From positions 1,798,001 through 1,862,000 of the forward strand of contig OZ220734.1 in the NCBI GenBank assembly GCA_965116945.1: a DNA stretch of 64,000 nucleotides, in the 5' to 3' direction. The first letter of the stretch is position 1; every line of letters begins with the position of its first letter. Origin of the DNA: Plut-88900 sp965116945. Its GTDB lineage: Bacteria > Chloroflexota > Dehalococcoidia > Plut-88900. The notes below the pieces were generated by a model that made no database searches, was not told the DNA's origin, and saw nothing but the letters and a program-made list of their open reading frames with translations. The translations under genes were made by a program, and so were the position numbers. Positions 8,731-16,786 of the stretch are shown in pieces.

Positions 8731-8753
8731 ATGATATCACTGGGTGATATCAT
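8731..8753 (-). promoter_or_regulatory. palindromic operator for hicAB
   Basis: Perfect 10-base inverted repeat ATGATATCAC / GTGATATCAT with a 3-base spacer, six bases upstream of the hicA GTG. Its position fits autorepression by the HicB ribbon-helix-helix domain. It also covers the last codons and the stop codon of the upstream PAP2 gene. Confidence 0.65.
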
Positions 8754-9570
8754 TGTCCAAGGCTAGCGCGCTATACTTTTCATGCGAAGAAGGCCGCGCT
8801 TTTGTTGACCCTTGGGCCAGGTGATAGATTGCAAATGCACACCCGATTATCACCCCACCCACCACCGCATCCAGGAAATAGTGGTTGCCAGTCACGATAA
8901 TCGCCCCAAGGGCCACCACCGGATACACAGCCCCAAACAACTGCAGCACCCGATTCCCGGTTTTCAGCAGCATCACCGAGAATAGCAGTGTCCACCCGAA
9001 GTGCATGCTCGGCATGGCCGAATGCTGATTGTAAAAGGCTATCGCCTCTTTGCTGCTATAGAAGGCGGGGCCCATTGCATCAATCGAATCAATGAACCCC
9101 AGTTCGGGTAACAGCCTCGGTGGGGTTACGGGCATCGTCAACCACAAAGCCCACGTCATGACGTAGCTGATCAAAAAGACCCGACGAAAATAGACGAAGG
9201 ATTCGTAGCGTAGGGTCATCAATACCAGGGCACCGGGCACGAGCACCGGCAGGAACCCGAGCGAATACGCCCAGTTGAAAAATGTAACAACCCATGAGGC
9301 CTCCGACAGCAGGCTGGACTGGATTGTCGGCTCCCAGTAGATCCTCAGAGTCCTCTCAACGTCTATTACCCTCGCGGCGTTCGCTCGACCGACAACCTCC
9401 AAGTCGTCGGGAAAGACCTGGCGCAGCAGCATGTAGGCCGCGTATCCCAGAAGCAGCAGGGATCCTTCCCTGGCATACCGATTTTCCAGGAGGCCTATGA
9501 GAGCCGAGATGGGGCGCGAGGGAGCAGTTGCCAGAGATGAGGGGGACGGGACTAGGCCGGAGACACGCAA
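8737..9570 (-). CDS. PAP2-superfamily integral membrane phosphatase
   Basis: 277-residue membrane protein of the PAP2 (type 2 phosphatidic acid phosphatase / inositolphosphotransferase) group. Five to six hydrophobic helices are visible. The catalytic motifs sit late: PVTPPRLLP before the loop, HSAMPSMHFGW (about residue 185) and GNHYFLDAVVGG (about residue 230) with the histidine and aspartate of the third motif. This arrangement resembles the Aur1/Ipt1-like subgroup (PAP2_3). It would act on lipid phosphates or transfer phospho-head groups at the outer face of the membrane. The last codons lie within the hicAB operator, which suggests the toxin-antitoxin pair was inserted tightly downstream. 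Confidence 0.8.
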   Translation of the reverse strand: MRVSGLVPSPSSLATAPSRPISALIGLLENRYAREGSLLLLGYAAYMLLRQVFPDDLEVVGRANAARVIDVERTLRIYWEPTIQSSLLSEASWVVTFFNWAYSLGFLPVLVPGALVLMTLRYESFVYFRRVFLISYVMTWALWLTMPVTPPRLLPELGFIDSIDAMGPAFYSSKEAIAFYNQHSAMPSMHFGWTLLFSVMLLKTGNRVLQLFGAVYPVVALGAIIVTGNHYFLDAVVGGVIIGCAFAIYHLAQGSTKARPSSHEKYSALALDNDITQ

Positions 9571-9571
9571 A

Positions 9572-10246
9572 TCAGGAAGAGGACCTCTTGTCCACTACGG
9601 CCTTGGCGTGATCAAGCAGGGGGTCGAAGAACTCTTCGTGGAACTGGGAGTCGATGCCAATTACGGTAGTCCCATAGTGGACCGCTGCGCTGCGGCCATT
9701 AAATACATCGGCGTCACAAAGACCCTTGTCTACGAAGTCCAACTGGTAGCTGTCTGAACCTTCTCGACCGGCCCGTATTAGGGCACAGGAGAGCGGGTTG
9801 TCGTTCAACTCATCAACTTCTGGACCGGTAACCAGCACCAGGGTCTCGAAGAGCTCTTTTGCCTCTTCTTCCGTGGCGAATGACTGCACCCACCACGTGG
9901 AGAAGAGTCCGGCGGTATTCATGTCGCACCGGAGAATCGTGGAAACGGACTCGGATTGGGTGAACCTCAGGAATATGCGCTCAATGTTGAGCTTGGGGTC
10001 GTTTTCAACGTAGGTCCTCGTGACCCGAGTCAGCTCTCCCAGCTCACCTGAGGGCCGGAAAATGCAGTCCTCATCGCCCCATTCGATCAGCGCCGCGGGT
10101 TGAGGAGTGGGTGTCTCGTTTGGAGCTTGTGCGGCGGAGGATTCGGAGTCGGGGGCCTGAGTTGGTTCAGCCCTGCCCCCAGAAGAGCAGGCCGCAATAA
10201 CCAGGAGCGCAACGGTAGCCAGGATGCAATAAACAGGTAGACGCAT
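9572..10246 (-). CDS. predicted lipoprotein of unknown function
   Basis: 224-residue predicted lipoprotein. The start at ATG 10246 gives a short hydrophobic signal peptide ending in a LVIAAC lipobox, so the cysteine at about residue 20 would be lipidated. A low-complexity linker rich in Ser, Pro, Gln and Ala follows to about residue 50. The mature domain contains several cysteines (DEDCIFRP, LRCDMNTA, LSCALIR, KGLCDAD) that could form disulfides outside the cell. I do not recognise the family. One base separates it from the PAP2 gene downstream, so the two are likely cotranscribed. Lgt, encoded near 15 kb, would lipidate it. Confidence 0.7.
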   Translation of the reverse strand: MRLPVYCILATVALLVIAACSSGGRAEPTQAPDSESSAAQAPNETPTPQPAALIEWGDEDCIFRPSGELGELTRVTRTYVENDPKLNIERIFLRFTQSESVSTILRCDMNTAGLFSTWWVQSFATEEEAKELFETLVLVTGPEVDELNDNPLSCALIRAGREGSDSYQLDFVDKGLCDADVFNGRSAAVHYGTTVIGIDSQFHEEFFDPLLDHAKAVVDKRSSS

Positions 10247-10322
10247 ATCGTTGTTTTTCTTACGGGACGTAACGTTCATTTTACAACAAGTGCAGAAACC
10301 CGACTCTTGACCAGGTGACGGC

Positions 10323-11225
10323 TTATGCCGAGGGCTTAGGTTGGTTACCTGCTATTCTGTCCCTCACCATAGTCAAATGAGCCCTCACCTCCTGGGAACT
10401 TGCAAGGTCCACTGCCCGTCCCAACGAGGACAACGCCTCATCTGCTTGTCCCAGCTTGGCCAGTGCTATGGCGCGGTTATTGATGGCAAGGACGTTTTCG
10501 GGGTCCTGCGAAAGCACAGCTTCGCAGTCGGCGAGGGCAGCGGCAGCGTTGTCCTGGTCCAGATGTGCAGCCGCCCTGTTCACGAGCCCAATAACCAGTC
10601 CGGGCTGGATTTCGAGTACGGTGGTAGCGTCTCTCACGGCCTCTTCCAGGTTGCCCTTGTGTCTGTGGGCCTCACCCCTGTCTATATAGGGTTGGATGAG
10701 ACGAGGGTCCAGGTCTATCGCTGAGGTAGCATCCTGAATGGCCCGATCATGGGCACCCATGGCCAGAAATGCACTGGCCCGGTGGCTGAATGCCAGGGGA
10801 TAGCGAGGTTCGAGGCTTACCGCCTTGTTGAAGTCGCCAAGGGCCATGATGACTTTCCCCAACCCCCTATAAGCCGCCCCCCGATTGACGTGCGCGGCGG
10901 CAGTCGGGTGGAGGGCGATGGCCTCGTTAGCATCCGCAAGGGCGCGCTCGTAGTTGCCCATGTTGACGTATGCTGAAGCCCGGTCCACAAACGCTCCTGC
11001 GCTATGCGGGTCAAGCATCAGGGCTTTCGTAGCGTCGGTTACAGCCCTGCCGGACTGACCAATGAAGTTGTACGCCTCGGAGCGGTGAAGGTAGGCGTCG
11101 ACTAGGGTGCCATCCTGCTTGATGGCCGAGTCAAAGCAAACGATTGCTTCTTCGATATTGCCCCGGTCCAGGAGGCGTATACCCTCGTTGAGCGAGTCCC
11201 GGGCGTCCTGCTTGCTTTCCGTCAT
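10323..11225 (-). CDS. tetratricopeptide repeat protein
   Basis: 300-residue protein made almost entirely of about eight tandem 34-residue TPR units, for example AYLHRSEAYNFIGQSGRAVTD, AFVDRASAYVNMGNYERAL and AINNRAIALAKLGQADEAL. No signal peptide or other domain is visible. TPR solenoids mediate protein-protein contacts, and the partner is unknown. GGAG lies two bases before the ATG. It follows uvrC on the same strand, with nine bases between them, so transcriptional coupling is likely, without implying a repair function. Confidence 0.85.
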   Translation of the reverse strand: MTESKQDARDSLNEGIRLLDRGNIEEAIVCFDSAIKQDGTLVDAYLHRSEAYNFIGQSGRAVTDATKALMLDPHSAGAFVDRASAYVNMGNYERALADANEAIALHPTAAAHVNRGAAYRGLGKVIMALGDFNKAVSLEPRYPLAFSHRASAFLAMGAHDRAIQDATSAIDLDPRLIQPYIDRGEAHRHKGNLEEAVRDATTVLEIQPGLVIGLVNRAAAHLDQDNAAAALADCEAVLSQDPENVLAINNRAIALAKLGQADEALSSLGRAVDLASSQEVRAHLTMVRDRIAGNQPKPSA

Positions 11226-11234
11226 GGCTCCGGG

Positions 11235-13073
11235 CTACAGGTGCTCCTTCACCAGTTCCGCCAACTTCTGCGTCATCCCGACAACCGCCGCGATTTCATC
11301 AGTCTCGGCTTCCCGGATAGCGTTCACCGATCCGAATCTACGTATGAGCGCCTTCTTTCGCTTCGGCCCGATGCCCGGAACGTTGTCCATCGCCGACCGG
11401 ACACCGCTCTTCTTGCGCAGTTGACGGTGGAAGGTTATGGCGAACCGGTGGGCCTCGTCACGGATGCGCTGCACCATGTAGAGGGCCTGAGAACTGCGGG
11501 GCAGTATTATCGGTTCCTTGCTGTCGGGGCGGAAGACCTCCTCGTAGCGCTTGGCTATGCTGGCTAGCGGTATGTGAGCAATACCGAGCTCCAGAAACAG
11601 CTGGTGTATCGCTCCTAGGTGACCCTTACCACCGTCTATGAGAACCAGGTCTGGGACGATTGTCCAGTTTTCGGCCTTGGAGTTTGCGGCATCCTTCAGA
11701 CGACGGAAGCGCCTGCGGAGCATCTCCTGCATCATCGAGTAGTCGTCTATGCCTTCGACTGTCTTGATCTTGAACTTGCGGTAATGGGTTGGTTTTGGCT
11801 TGCCGTCCTCAAAGACAACCATCGACCCAACCGGGTTTGAGCCCTGTATGTTGGAGATGTCATAACATTCCATGCGCCGCGGAAGCTCGGGCAAGTTCAA
11901 GTATTCTTGCAGCTCCGACAAAGCCCCGCTTATGGCGTCGGAGTCGGCCATCCACTTGACGTGACGCTGCGCCAGTCCCTGGTCCGCGTTCGCGGCTACC
12001 ATTCCCAGGAGCTGCCGACGGTCACCTCGCTGGGGAACTTTCAACTGCACCCTGCGGCCACGCTTGCCCTCCAGCCAGCTTGTAATGAGGTCCGAGTCAT
12101 CCGGCGTATGTTGAAGCAGCAGCAGAGGTGGCACGTAGGAGGCGGAGTCGTAAAACTGCTTTATGAAACCGGCCATTATCTGGGAATCGCCCTCGTCTTG
12201 GGTGCCCTCCATGATGAAGTGGTCCCGACCCACGGTCTTTCCCGCCCTCACGAAGAAGATTTCCACCCAGGCCTCGTCCTGCCCCCGGGACAACGCAATG
12301 TAGTCCTCATCCTTCAGCCGCAGGGAGTGCACCTTCTGGGTCTGCGACACCCTTTCTATGGCCCGTACCTGGTCACGGAGGGCGGCTGCGCGCTCGAACT
12401 GAAGGTCTTCCGCAGCCTCGTTCATACGTGTGCTGAGGTCCTTGACTATGGTCTCGTGCTTCCCTTCCAGGAACATGATGACCTGGTCTATTACCTCGTG
12501 GTATTCCTCCCGGGACGCCGCCCCGATGCACGGCCCGACACACCGATGGATGTAGTAGTCCAGGCAGGGTCGGTCGTCGATTCCTGTGATGCTCTTGGTG
12601 CAAGACCTGTAGGGAAACAACTTCTTGATAAGGTCCAGGGTGCGCCGTACGGAACTCGCCGATGCAAAAGGCCCGAAGTACCGCGCCCCGCGCTCATCTT
12701 CCCTCCGACGAGTGAAATAGACCCGTGGGAACTCCTCCTCCAGGTCAATCTTTATATATGGGTAGGTCTTGTCGTCCTTGAGGCGAACGTTGCACTTGGG
12801 CTTGTAACGCTTAATAAGCGTGTTTTCGAGGATGAGGGCCTCGCCCTCGGAATCGGTGACGACGTACTCGTACTGCGCTATTCGGGCGGCCAGGTGACGG
12901 CCCTTCAGCGTGAGTGTTGATGAGTCGGCGAAATAAGACCGCACCCGACTCCGCAGACCCGCGGCCTTTCCGACGTATATCACCTTGCCTGAGGCGTCGC
13001 GAAAGATATATACGCCGGGTTTAGTTGGCGTTGCCTTTACTTGGTCGGCAATGGTGGGCTTAGCCATTACCAT
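11235..13073 (-). CDS. uvrC: excinuclease ABC subunit C
   Basis: 612-residue UvrC, the nuclease that makes both incisions in nucleotide excision repair after UvrAB binding. The GIY-YIG domain lies at residues 15-95 (GVYIFRDASGKVIYVGKA). A cysteine cluster follows near 155-180 (CTKSITGIDDRPCLDYYIHRCVGPC). The UVR motif lies at about 205-240 and the RNase-H-like endonuclease domain around ECYDISNIQGSNPVGSMVVFEDGKP. Two helix-hairpin-helix elements near 565-605 (NVPGIGPKRKKALIRRFGS) close the protein. Length is normal. Start may be ATG 13073 or 13067. No uvrA or uvrB is nearby. Confidence 0.97.
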   Translation of the reverse strand: MVMAKPTIADQVKATPTKPGVYIFRDASGKVIYVGKAAGLRSRVRSYFADSSTLTLKGRHLAARIAQYEYVVTDSEGEALILENTLIKRYKPKCNVRLKDDKTYPYIKIDLEEEFPRVYFTRRREDERGARYFGPFASASSVRRTLDLIKKLFPYRSCTKSITGIDDRPCLDYYIHRCVGPCIGAASREEYHEVIDQVIMFLEGKHETIVKDLSTRMNEAAEDLQFERAAALRDQVRAIERVSQTQKVHSLRLKDEDYIALSRGQDEAWVEIFFVRAGKTVGRDHFIMEGTQDEGDSQIMAGFIKQFYDSASYVPPLLLLQHTPDDSDLITSWLEGKRGRRVQLKVPQRGDRRQLLGMVAANADQGLAQRHVKWMADSDAISGALSELQEYLNLPELPRRMECYDISNIQGSNPVGSMVVFEDGKPKPTHYRKFKIKTVEGIDDYSMMQEMLRRRFRRLKDAANSKAENWTIVPDLVLIDGGKGHLGAIHQLFLELGIAHIPLASIAKRYEEVFRPDSKEPIILPRSSQALYMVQRIRDEAHRFAITFHRQLRKKSGVRSAMDNVPGIGPKRKKALIRRFGSVNAIREAETDEIAAVVGMTQKLAELVKEHL

Positions 13074-13178
13074 GCAATTCTAGCACCTGGTCGGGTGCTG
13101 GAGTCTCGAAAGCGCATTGAGGTAACGAGTAGGGACACAGAAGTTTCCGGCCAAAGAAGAGAGGAAAGGGGCAGGCAA

Positions 13179-13541
13179 TTAGCGCAGGATGAAAGTCAAT
13201 ACAACCAGCAGCAGTGCCACGACAGATGTAATGATCCCTATACGCTTCAAATCACCAAGCACATAGCCGTATCGCCAGGGGCCCTCTGCAGCAACGGCAA
13301 CCTTGGGTTGGGACGGGAGGGGTTGCGCTGCTGGTGAAGCCTCAGTTGTGGCGGCCTCGGTGACTTCTCCATCGGAGGCTGGCACCCGATCCTCGACTGC
13401 CTCATCTGCCTCCGAGGGCGCAGGGGCAGGGGCCGCAACCCCCGACAACTCAATTTGTCGCTGAGAAAGACCGCTCTTGCTCTTCTTGCGCTTGGTGCTT
13501 GAGGACCGCTGTGCGGCTAATTTCTTTGACTTCTTTGCCAT
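13179..13541 (-). CDS. small basic tail-anchored membrane protein
   Basis: 120-residue protein with a lysine-rich N-terminus (MAKKSKKLAAQRSS), a long acidic Pro/Ala/Glu linker and one C-terminal hydrophobic helix (RIGIITSVVALLLVVLTFILR). The layout is that of a tail-anchored protein with a cytoplasmic, probably disordered, region. The family is not recognised. GGGAC precedes the ATG. It is located between uvrC and the recombinase gene on the same strand. Confidence 0.65.
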   Translation of the reverse strand: MAKKSKKLAAQRSSSTKRKKSKSGLSQRQIELSGVAAPAPAPSEADEAVEDRVPASDGEVTEAATTEASPAAQPLPSQPKVAVAAEGPWRYGYVLGDLKRIGIITSVVALLLVVLTFILR

Positions 13542-13609
13542 GTCCCGTCCCGGTAAAATGCTGTGCCCAGATTATAGTCTGGGGTGAGGGGCGCCGCAAA
13601 TGGCGGGCT

Positions 13610-14542
13610 TCAAGCCCGGGGATGGGCTTTGTCGTACTGGTCCCGCACCTGGTCACTGGCCAGGTGCGTGTAGACCTGCGTCGTAGAGATGTTGGCGTGG
13701 CCCAGCATCTCCTGCACGTGTCTGAGCGGCGCGCCTCCCCGAAGCATGTGCGTGGCGAAGCTGTGGCGCAGTACGTGGGGAGTTATGGTGGTCTTGATGT
13801 CGGCCTCTCTTGCGTAGCCTTTGAGGATCAGCCAGAAACCCTGCCTCGTGAGTCGGTCTCCGCGGCGGTTCAGGAACAGGGCCTGCTCCGCAAACCGCTT
13901 GCGCAGCCTCGGTCGGGCCCGTTCCATGTATTCCTTCAGGGATTTGGCGGCCTCGTGGTGGATCGGCACGATTCGCTCTTTAGAGCCCTTGCCCAGGCAG
14001 CGTACCTGGTTATTGCTCACGTCCACATCGCCCACGTTCAGGGACACAAGCTCGGTCACCCTCAAACCGCTGGCATAGAGCAGGTCGAACATGGCAGAGT
14101 CGCGGAGGCTGTCAGGAGTCACTGGTATGGGCCGACCGTCGGGGTCCTTTTTTTCTCTGGTAACACTAAGCAGCCTGTTGATTTCCTCAACCGACAGTGC
14201 CTTTGGCAACGCCCGCCCGACCTTTGGCGAAGCCATGTTCTCCGTCGGGGCCGTTTCAATCGAACCCTCTTCCACCAGGAATGCAAAGAACGACTTGATG
14301 GCCGCTATTTTACGGGCAATGGTGGAATCCTTGAGAGTACGGTCCCGCAGATCGAGACCGTACTTCGCCACCATGTCCCGGTTCACGTCCTGCCAGGCAG
14401 AGACTCGCTTCCTCCGTCCCAGCCCCGTCTCCAGGAAGTCCACGAACTGGTACAGGTCATTCCGATACGCGAAAAGGGTGTTAGCTGAAAGGCCTCGCTC
14501 CACCGTGAGATGGTTTAGAAACTCGTCAATTACGTTCCTCAT
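13610..14542 (-). CDS. xerD: site-specific tyrosine recombinase XerC/XerD
   Basis: 310-residue tyrosine recombinase that resolves chromosome dimers at dif, with an N-terminal SAM-like DNA-binding domain (residues 1-95) and a C-terminal catalytic domain. The catalytic set is complete: Arg in SGLRVTELVSL, Lys in GKGSKERIVPI, HxxR in HVLRHSFATHML, His in LGHANISTTQ and Tyr in VYTHL. Length and the lack of phage context favour the chromosomal XerD type over an integrase. No dif-like site was recognised nearby. AGGAG precedes the ATG by nine bases. Confidence 0.9.
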   Translation of the reverse strand: MRNVIDEFLNHLTVERGLSANTLFAYRNDLYQFVDFLETGLGRRKRVSAWQDVNRDMVAKYGLDLRDRTLKDSTIARKIAAIKSFFAFLVEEGSIETAPTENMASPKVGRALPKALSVEEINRLLSVTREKKDPDGRPIPVTPDSLRDSAMFDLLYASGLRVTELVSLNVGDVDVSNNQVRCLGKGSKERIVPIHHEAAKSLKEYMERARPRLRKRFAEQALFLNRRGDRLTRQGFWLILKGYAREADIKTTITPHVLRHSFATHMLRGGAPLRHVQEMLGHANISTTQVYTHLASDQVRDQYDKAHPRA

Positions 14543-15008
14543 CCTGCGACTCTCCTAGAAGTTTTGGAATAGTTCGAAGGAAGTTTAACATAACGCGAGG
14601 CACTTTTGTAAAGACACCTTCCAAGAATCGTCTCGCTCACATGGACGAGTCCTTTCCCTCCCTGTCATTTCGACACCCAGGAGAAATCCAGGACTTGCCC
14701 ACTCACCCTTTGCCTCGCGAAGCCTCCCTCCCCCAGTAGCAAACTAGAGGGGAGCACCTGCGCCTTGTCGCAGGTGCTCCCCTCTGTTTTGTCGTCCCGT
14801 TCCTTAAACAATCAAAGCCCACTCCATCCCGCAACTGAATAAAGTCCCGATGTATAACCAGCCCGCCAAAGGAATCCCGACAATTGACCGTCCCTCCGCG
14901 CTGCGGCTACACTGGAAGTGTTGATAACAGGAAAAAACACATACCCCATTCCTCAACGCCAACAACAGGCCACCAAGATGACACCCGCAGAGAAATCCTT
15001 CACCCCAA
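14543..15008. repeat. intergenic region with dispersed repeat and strong hairpin
   Basis: This 466-base gap between divergent genes holds no convincing gene. About 14650-14700 is a diverged copy of the CCTGTCATTCCGA...ACTTGC(C/G)CACTCAC element also seen near 44845 and 45285. It is followed by the shared CCCCAGTA...AACTAGAGG flank and hairpin at 14746. A candidate promoter for lgt lies at 14884-14913 (TTGACC, 18-base spacer, TACACT). Confidence 0.5.
14746..14785 (+). terminator. 17-bp perfect hairpin, terminator-like
   Basis: Perfect 17-base arms (14746-14762 and 14769-14785), loop CCTTGT, followed by GTTTTGT on the plus strand. The gene upstream on this strand is not evident, so the hairpin may belong to a repeat or small RNA rather than a coding operon. 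The outer AGAGG/CCTCT base pairs and flanks match a second hairpin at 45046-45084, while the inner stem differs. Confidence 0.55.
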
Positions 15009-15845
15009 ATGCTTGAAATAAGCATGGACCCCTATCTTGTAGGGGGACTTTCCTGGCACGGCATATTCACGGCCATTGGCGTGGCGTTCGCAGTATTTGG
15101 CACTGCACGGCTGGCCCGATACCGAGGTATGGACCCACAGGTGGTCTATTCCTGCGCTGCATGGGCGGTGCCGGGTGGGGTGGTCGGGGCCCGGCTTGTC
15201 CACGTTTTCGACGCCTGGCACTTCTACCGAAACAACCCCGCCGATATCTTCTTCATATGGAACGGTGGCGTCGGCCTTTGGGGCGCGTTGCTAGGTGGAA
15301 CAATCACCGGGGTTGCATGGGCGGTACTCAACAAGCAGTCTGTCGGTAAAATCGCCGACATCACCGCCCCAATGATGCTGGTCGCCCAGACAATTGGTCG
15401 GATAGGTGACGTAATTAATGGGGAGCACTTCAGCACAACTACCAGCCTCCCCTGGGGCTGGGTGCACACCCACCCAAGTTGGCCCGGCCTGAACGTCGGC
15501 AGACCCGCTATTCCTCAGTCTCCAACAGGCGCGGAACTGGCGTATCACCCGTCCGTCGCCTACGAGATGATCGGAGACGTCCTTCTCTTCTTCGTAATCA
15601 TGAAGCTGCTGGGTAGGGTCCGACCCGACGGTATGGTTATGCTCATATACCTGGCGGGCTACTCCGCCATCCGCTTCTTCGTGCAATTCACTCGCGATGA
15701 CCCCGGGAGAGTCGGCTCCCTCCATCAGGCCCACGTTATAGCCCTTTTGACTTTGATTGCCGTAACGGTCGTAACGACTTTCCTGCTGTTACGTCAAACC
15801 TCTGAACCTCCCCCCACCCCCGGTCCGCCCCCGAGGAGGGCCTGA
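15009..15845 (+). CDS. lgt: prolipoprotein diacylglyceryl transferase
   Basis: 278-residue polytopic membrane enzyme that moves diacylglycerol from phosphatidylglycerol to the lipobox cysteine of prolipoproteins. The Lgt signature is GRIGDVINGEHFST (about residue 133), and the GGVVGARLVHVF and WNGGVGLWGALLGG segments are typical. About seven membrane helices are visible. The C-terminus ends in a proline-rich cytoplasmic tail. Start is ATG 15009 or 15024; neither has a strong SD. The predicted lipoprotein at 9.6-10.2 kb would be a substrate. The ccdA gene follows 121 bases downstream. Confidence 0.93.
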   Translation: MLEISMDPYLVGGLSWHGIFTAIGVAFAVFGTARLARYRGMDPQVVYSCAAWAVPGGVVGARLVHVFDAWHFYRNNPADIFFIWNGGVGLWGALLGGTITGVAWAVLNKQSVGKIADITAPMMLVAQTIGRIGDVINGEHFSTTTSLPWGWVHTHPSWPGLNVGRPAIPQSPTGAELAYHPSVAYEMIGDVLLFFVIMKLLGRVRPDGMVMLIYLAGYSAIRFFVQFTRDDPGRVGSLHQAHVIALLTLIAVTVVTTFLLLRQTSEPPPTPGPPPRRA

Positions 15846-15966
15846 CCTCGGGACAATCCTTTCCTCTTGTTCTTCGTTATTAGGACTGAGGACACGTTGC
15901 ATGGCCTGCCCTTTGTTGCGATACTAGGACTATCAGGCTAAGTATGAAAGAGGAGCCAAGAGCCTA

Positions 15967-16782
15967 ATGGCCAGCCCTGCTGCCGGAACACAGCAACCCG
16001 CACCGCGCGGCCTGGCGAAGCTGGGATTCTCTCCCGCACCGTTCATTCACGCCGTGGCCTTCGTGACAGGGTTCTCCCTGGTTTTCACGGGTTTAGGTGC
16101 GCTAATTGGCTCCCTGGGAACGGGCACCTGGAGGGACTGGCTGGAGATAGGGGCTGGTACGGTCCTTATCATCCTCGGGTTCCACCTGAGTGGTGTGGTG
16201 CGCTTCGGCCCGATCACTAACATTCTCTATCGGCAGAGGGGCATCGGCATAAACGCCGGCGACAGGCCAAACCTGATGAGGTCGGCGGTTGTTGGCGCCG
16301 CGTTTGCCATCGGCTGGACGCCGTGTGTCGGACCCATCCTGGCTGGCATCCTGTCACTGACCCTGGAAGGCTCCATAGTCCAGGGCGCGGTATTGATGTT
16401 CGCCTACTCCCTGGGCCTCGGGGTTCCGTTCCTGCTGGTTGGCGCCTTCATCGGAGTCGCGAGACGTTGGCTTAAGAAGGTAAATCCTTACCTCGAATTC
16501 ATAGAGTTGATGAGCGGCCTGCTGCTAGTCTTGATCGGTGCGCTGATAGTCACCGGTTCCCTGCAGCAGCTCAACTCCTTCTTCACATTCATACCAGAGG
16601 TCACGGGAAGCAGCGAGGTTACAGGAATAGGTGGAGCATCGATAATCATCGCCTTCGCCGGTGGAATCCTGTCGTTCCTCTCCCCGTGCATCCTCCCCCT
16701 TGTCCCGATTTGGCTCGGATACATGGGTGGTTCCGTTCTGGATCGGCGTGTCCCCAGCGTCCAGGCTGCACCGGCCGCTTAG
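15967..16782 (+). CDS. ccdA: CcdA-family thiol transporter with permuted domain order
   Basis: 271-residue polytopic protein of the CcdA/DsbD membrane family, which passes reducing equivalents from cytoplasmic thioredoxin to extracytoplasmic thiol proteins. Usual CcdA begins with the SFLSPCxLPLVP helix and has GWTPCxGP in helix 4. Here the protein begins with the segment normally helix 2 (FIHAVAFVTGFSLVFTGLGAL), has GWTPCVGPIL at about residue 117, and only near its C-terminus (about residue 235) has GGILSFLSPCILPLVPIW. Both redox cysteines are therefore present but in permuted order. An in-frame TAG at 15925 and the absence of the PC motif upstream rule out a missed N-terminus. GAGGAGCC precedes the ATG. 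Confidence 0.85.
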   Translation: MASPAAGTQQPAPRGLAKLGFSPAPFIHAVAFVTGFSLVFTGLGALIGSLGTGTWRDWLEIGAGTVLIILGFHLSGVVRFGPITNILYRQRGIGINAGDRPNLMRSAVVGAAFAIGWTPCVGPILAGILSLTLEGSIVQGAVLMFAYSLGLGVPFLLVGAFIGVARRWLKKVNPYLEFIELMSGLLLVLIGALIVTGSLQQLNSFFTFIPEVTGSSEVTGIGGASIIIAFAGGILSFLSPCILPLVPIWLGYMGGSVLDRRVPSVQAAPAA

Positions 16783-16786
16783 CTGC

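Noticed and set aside
13499..14488. 329-codon open frame antisense to the Xer recombinase gene
   Set aside because: The recombinase has its full catalytic set, and the antisense frame shows no motif.
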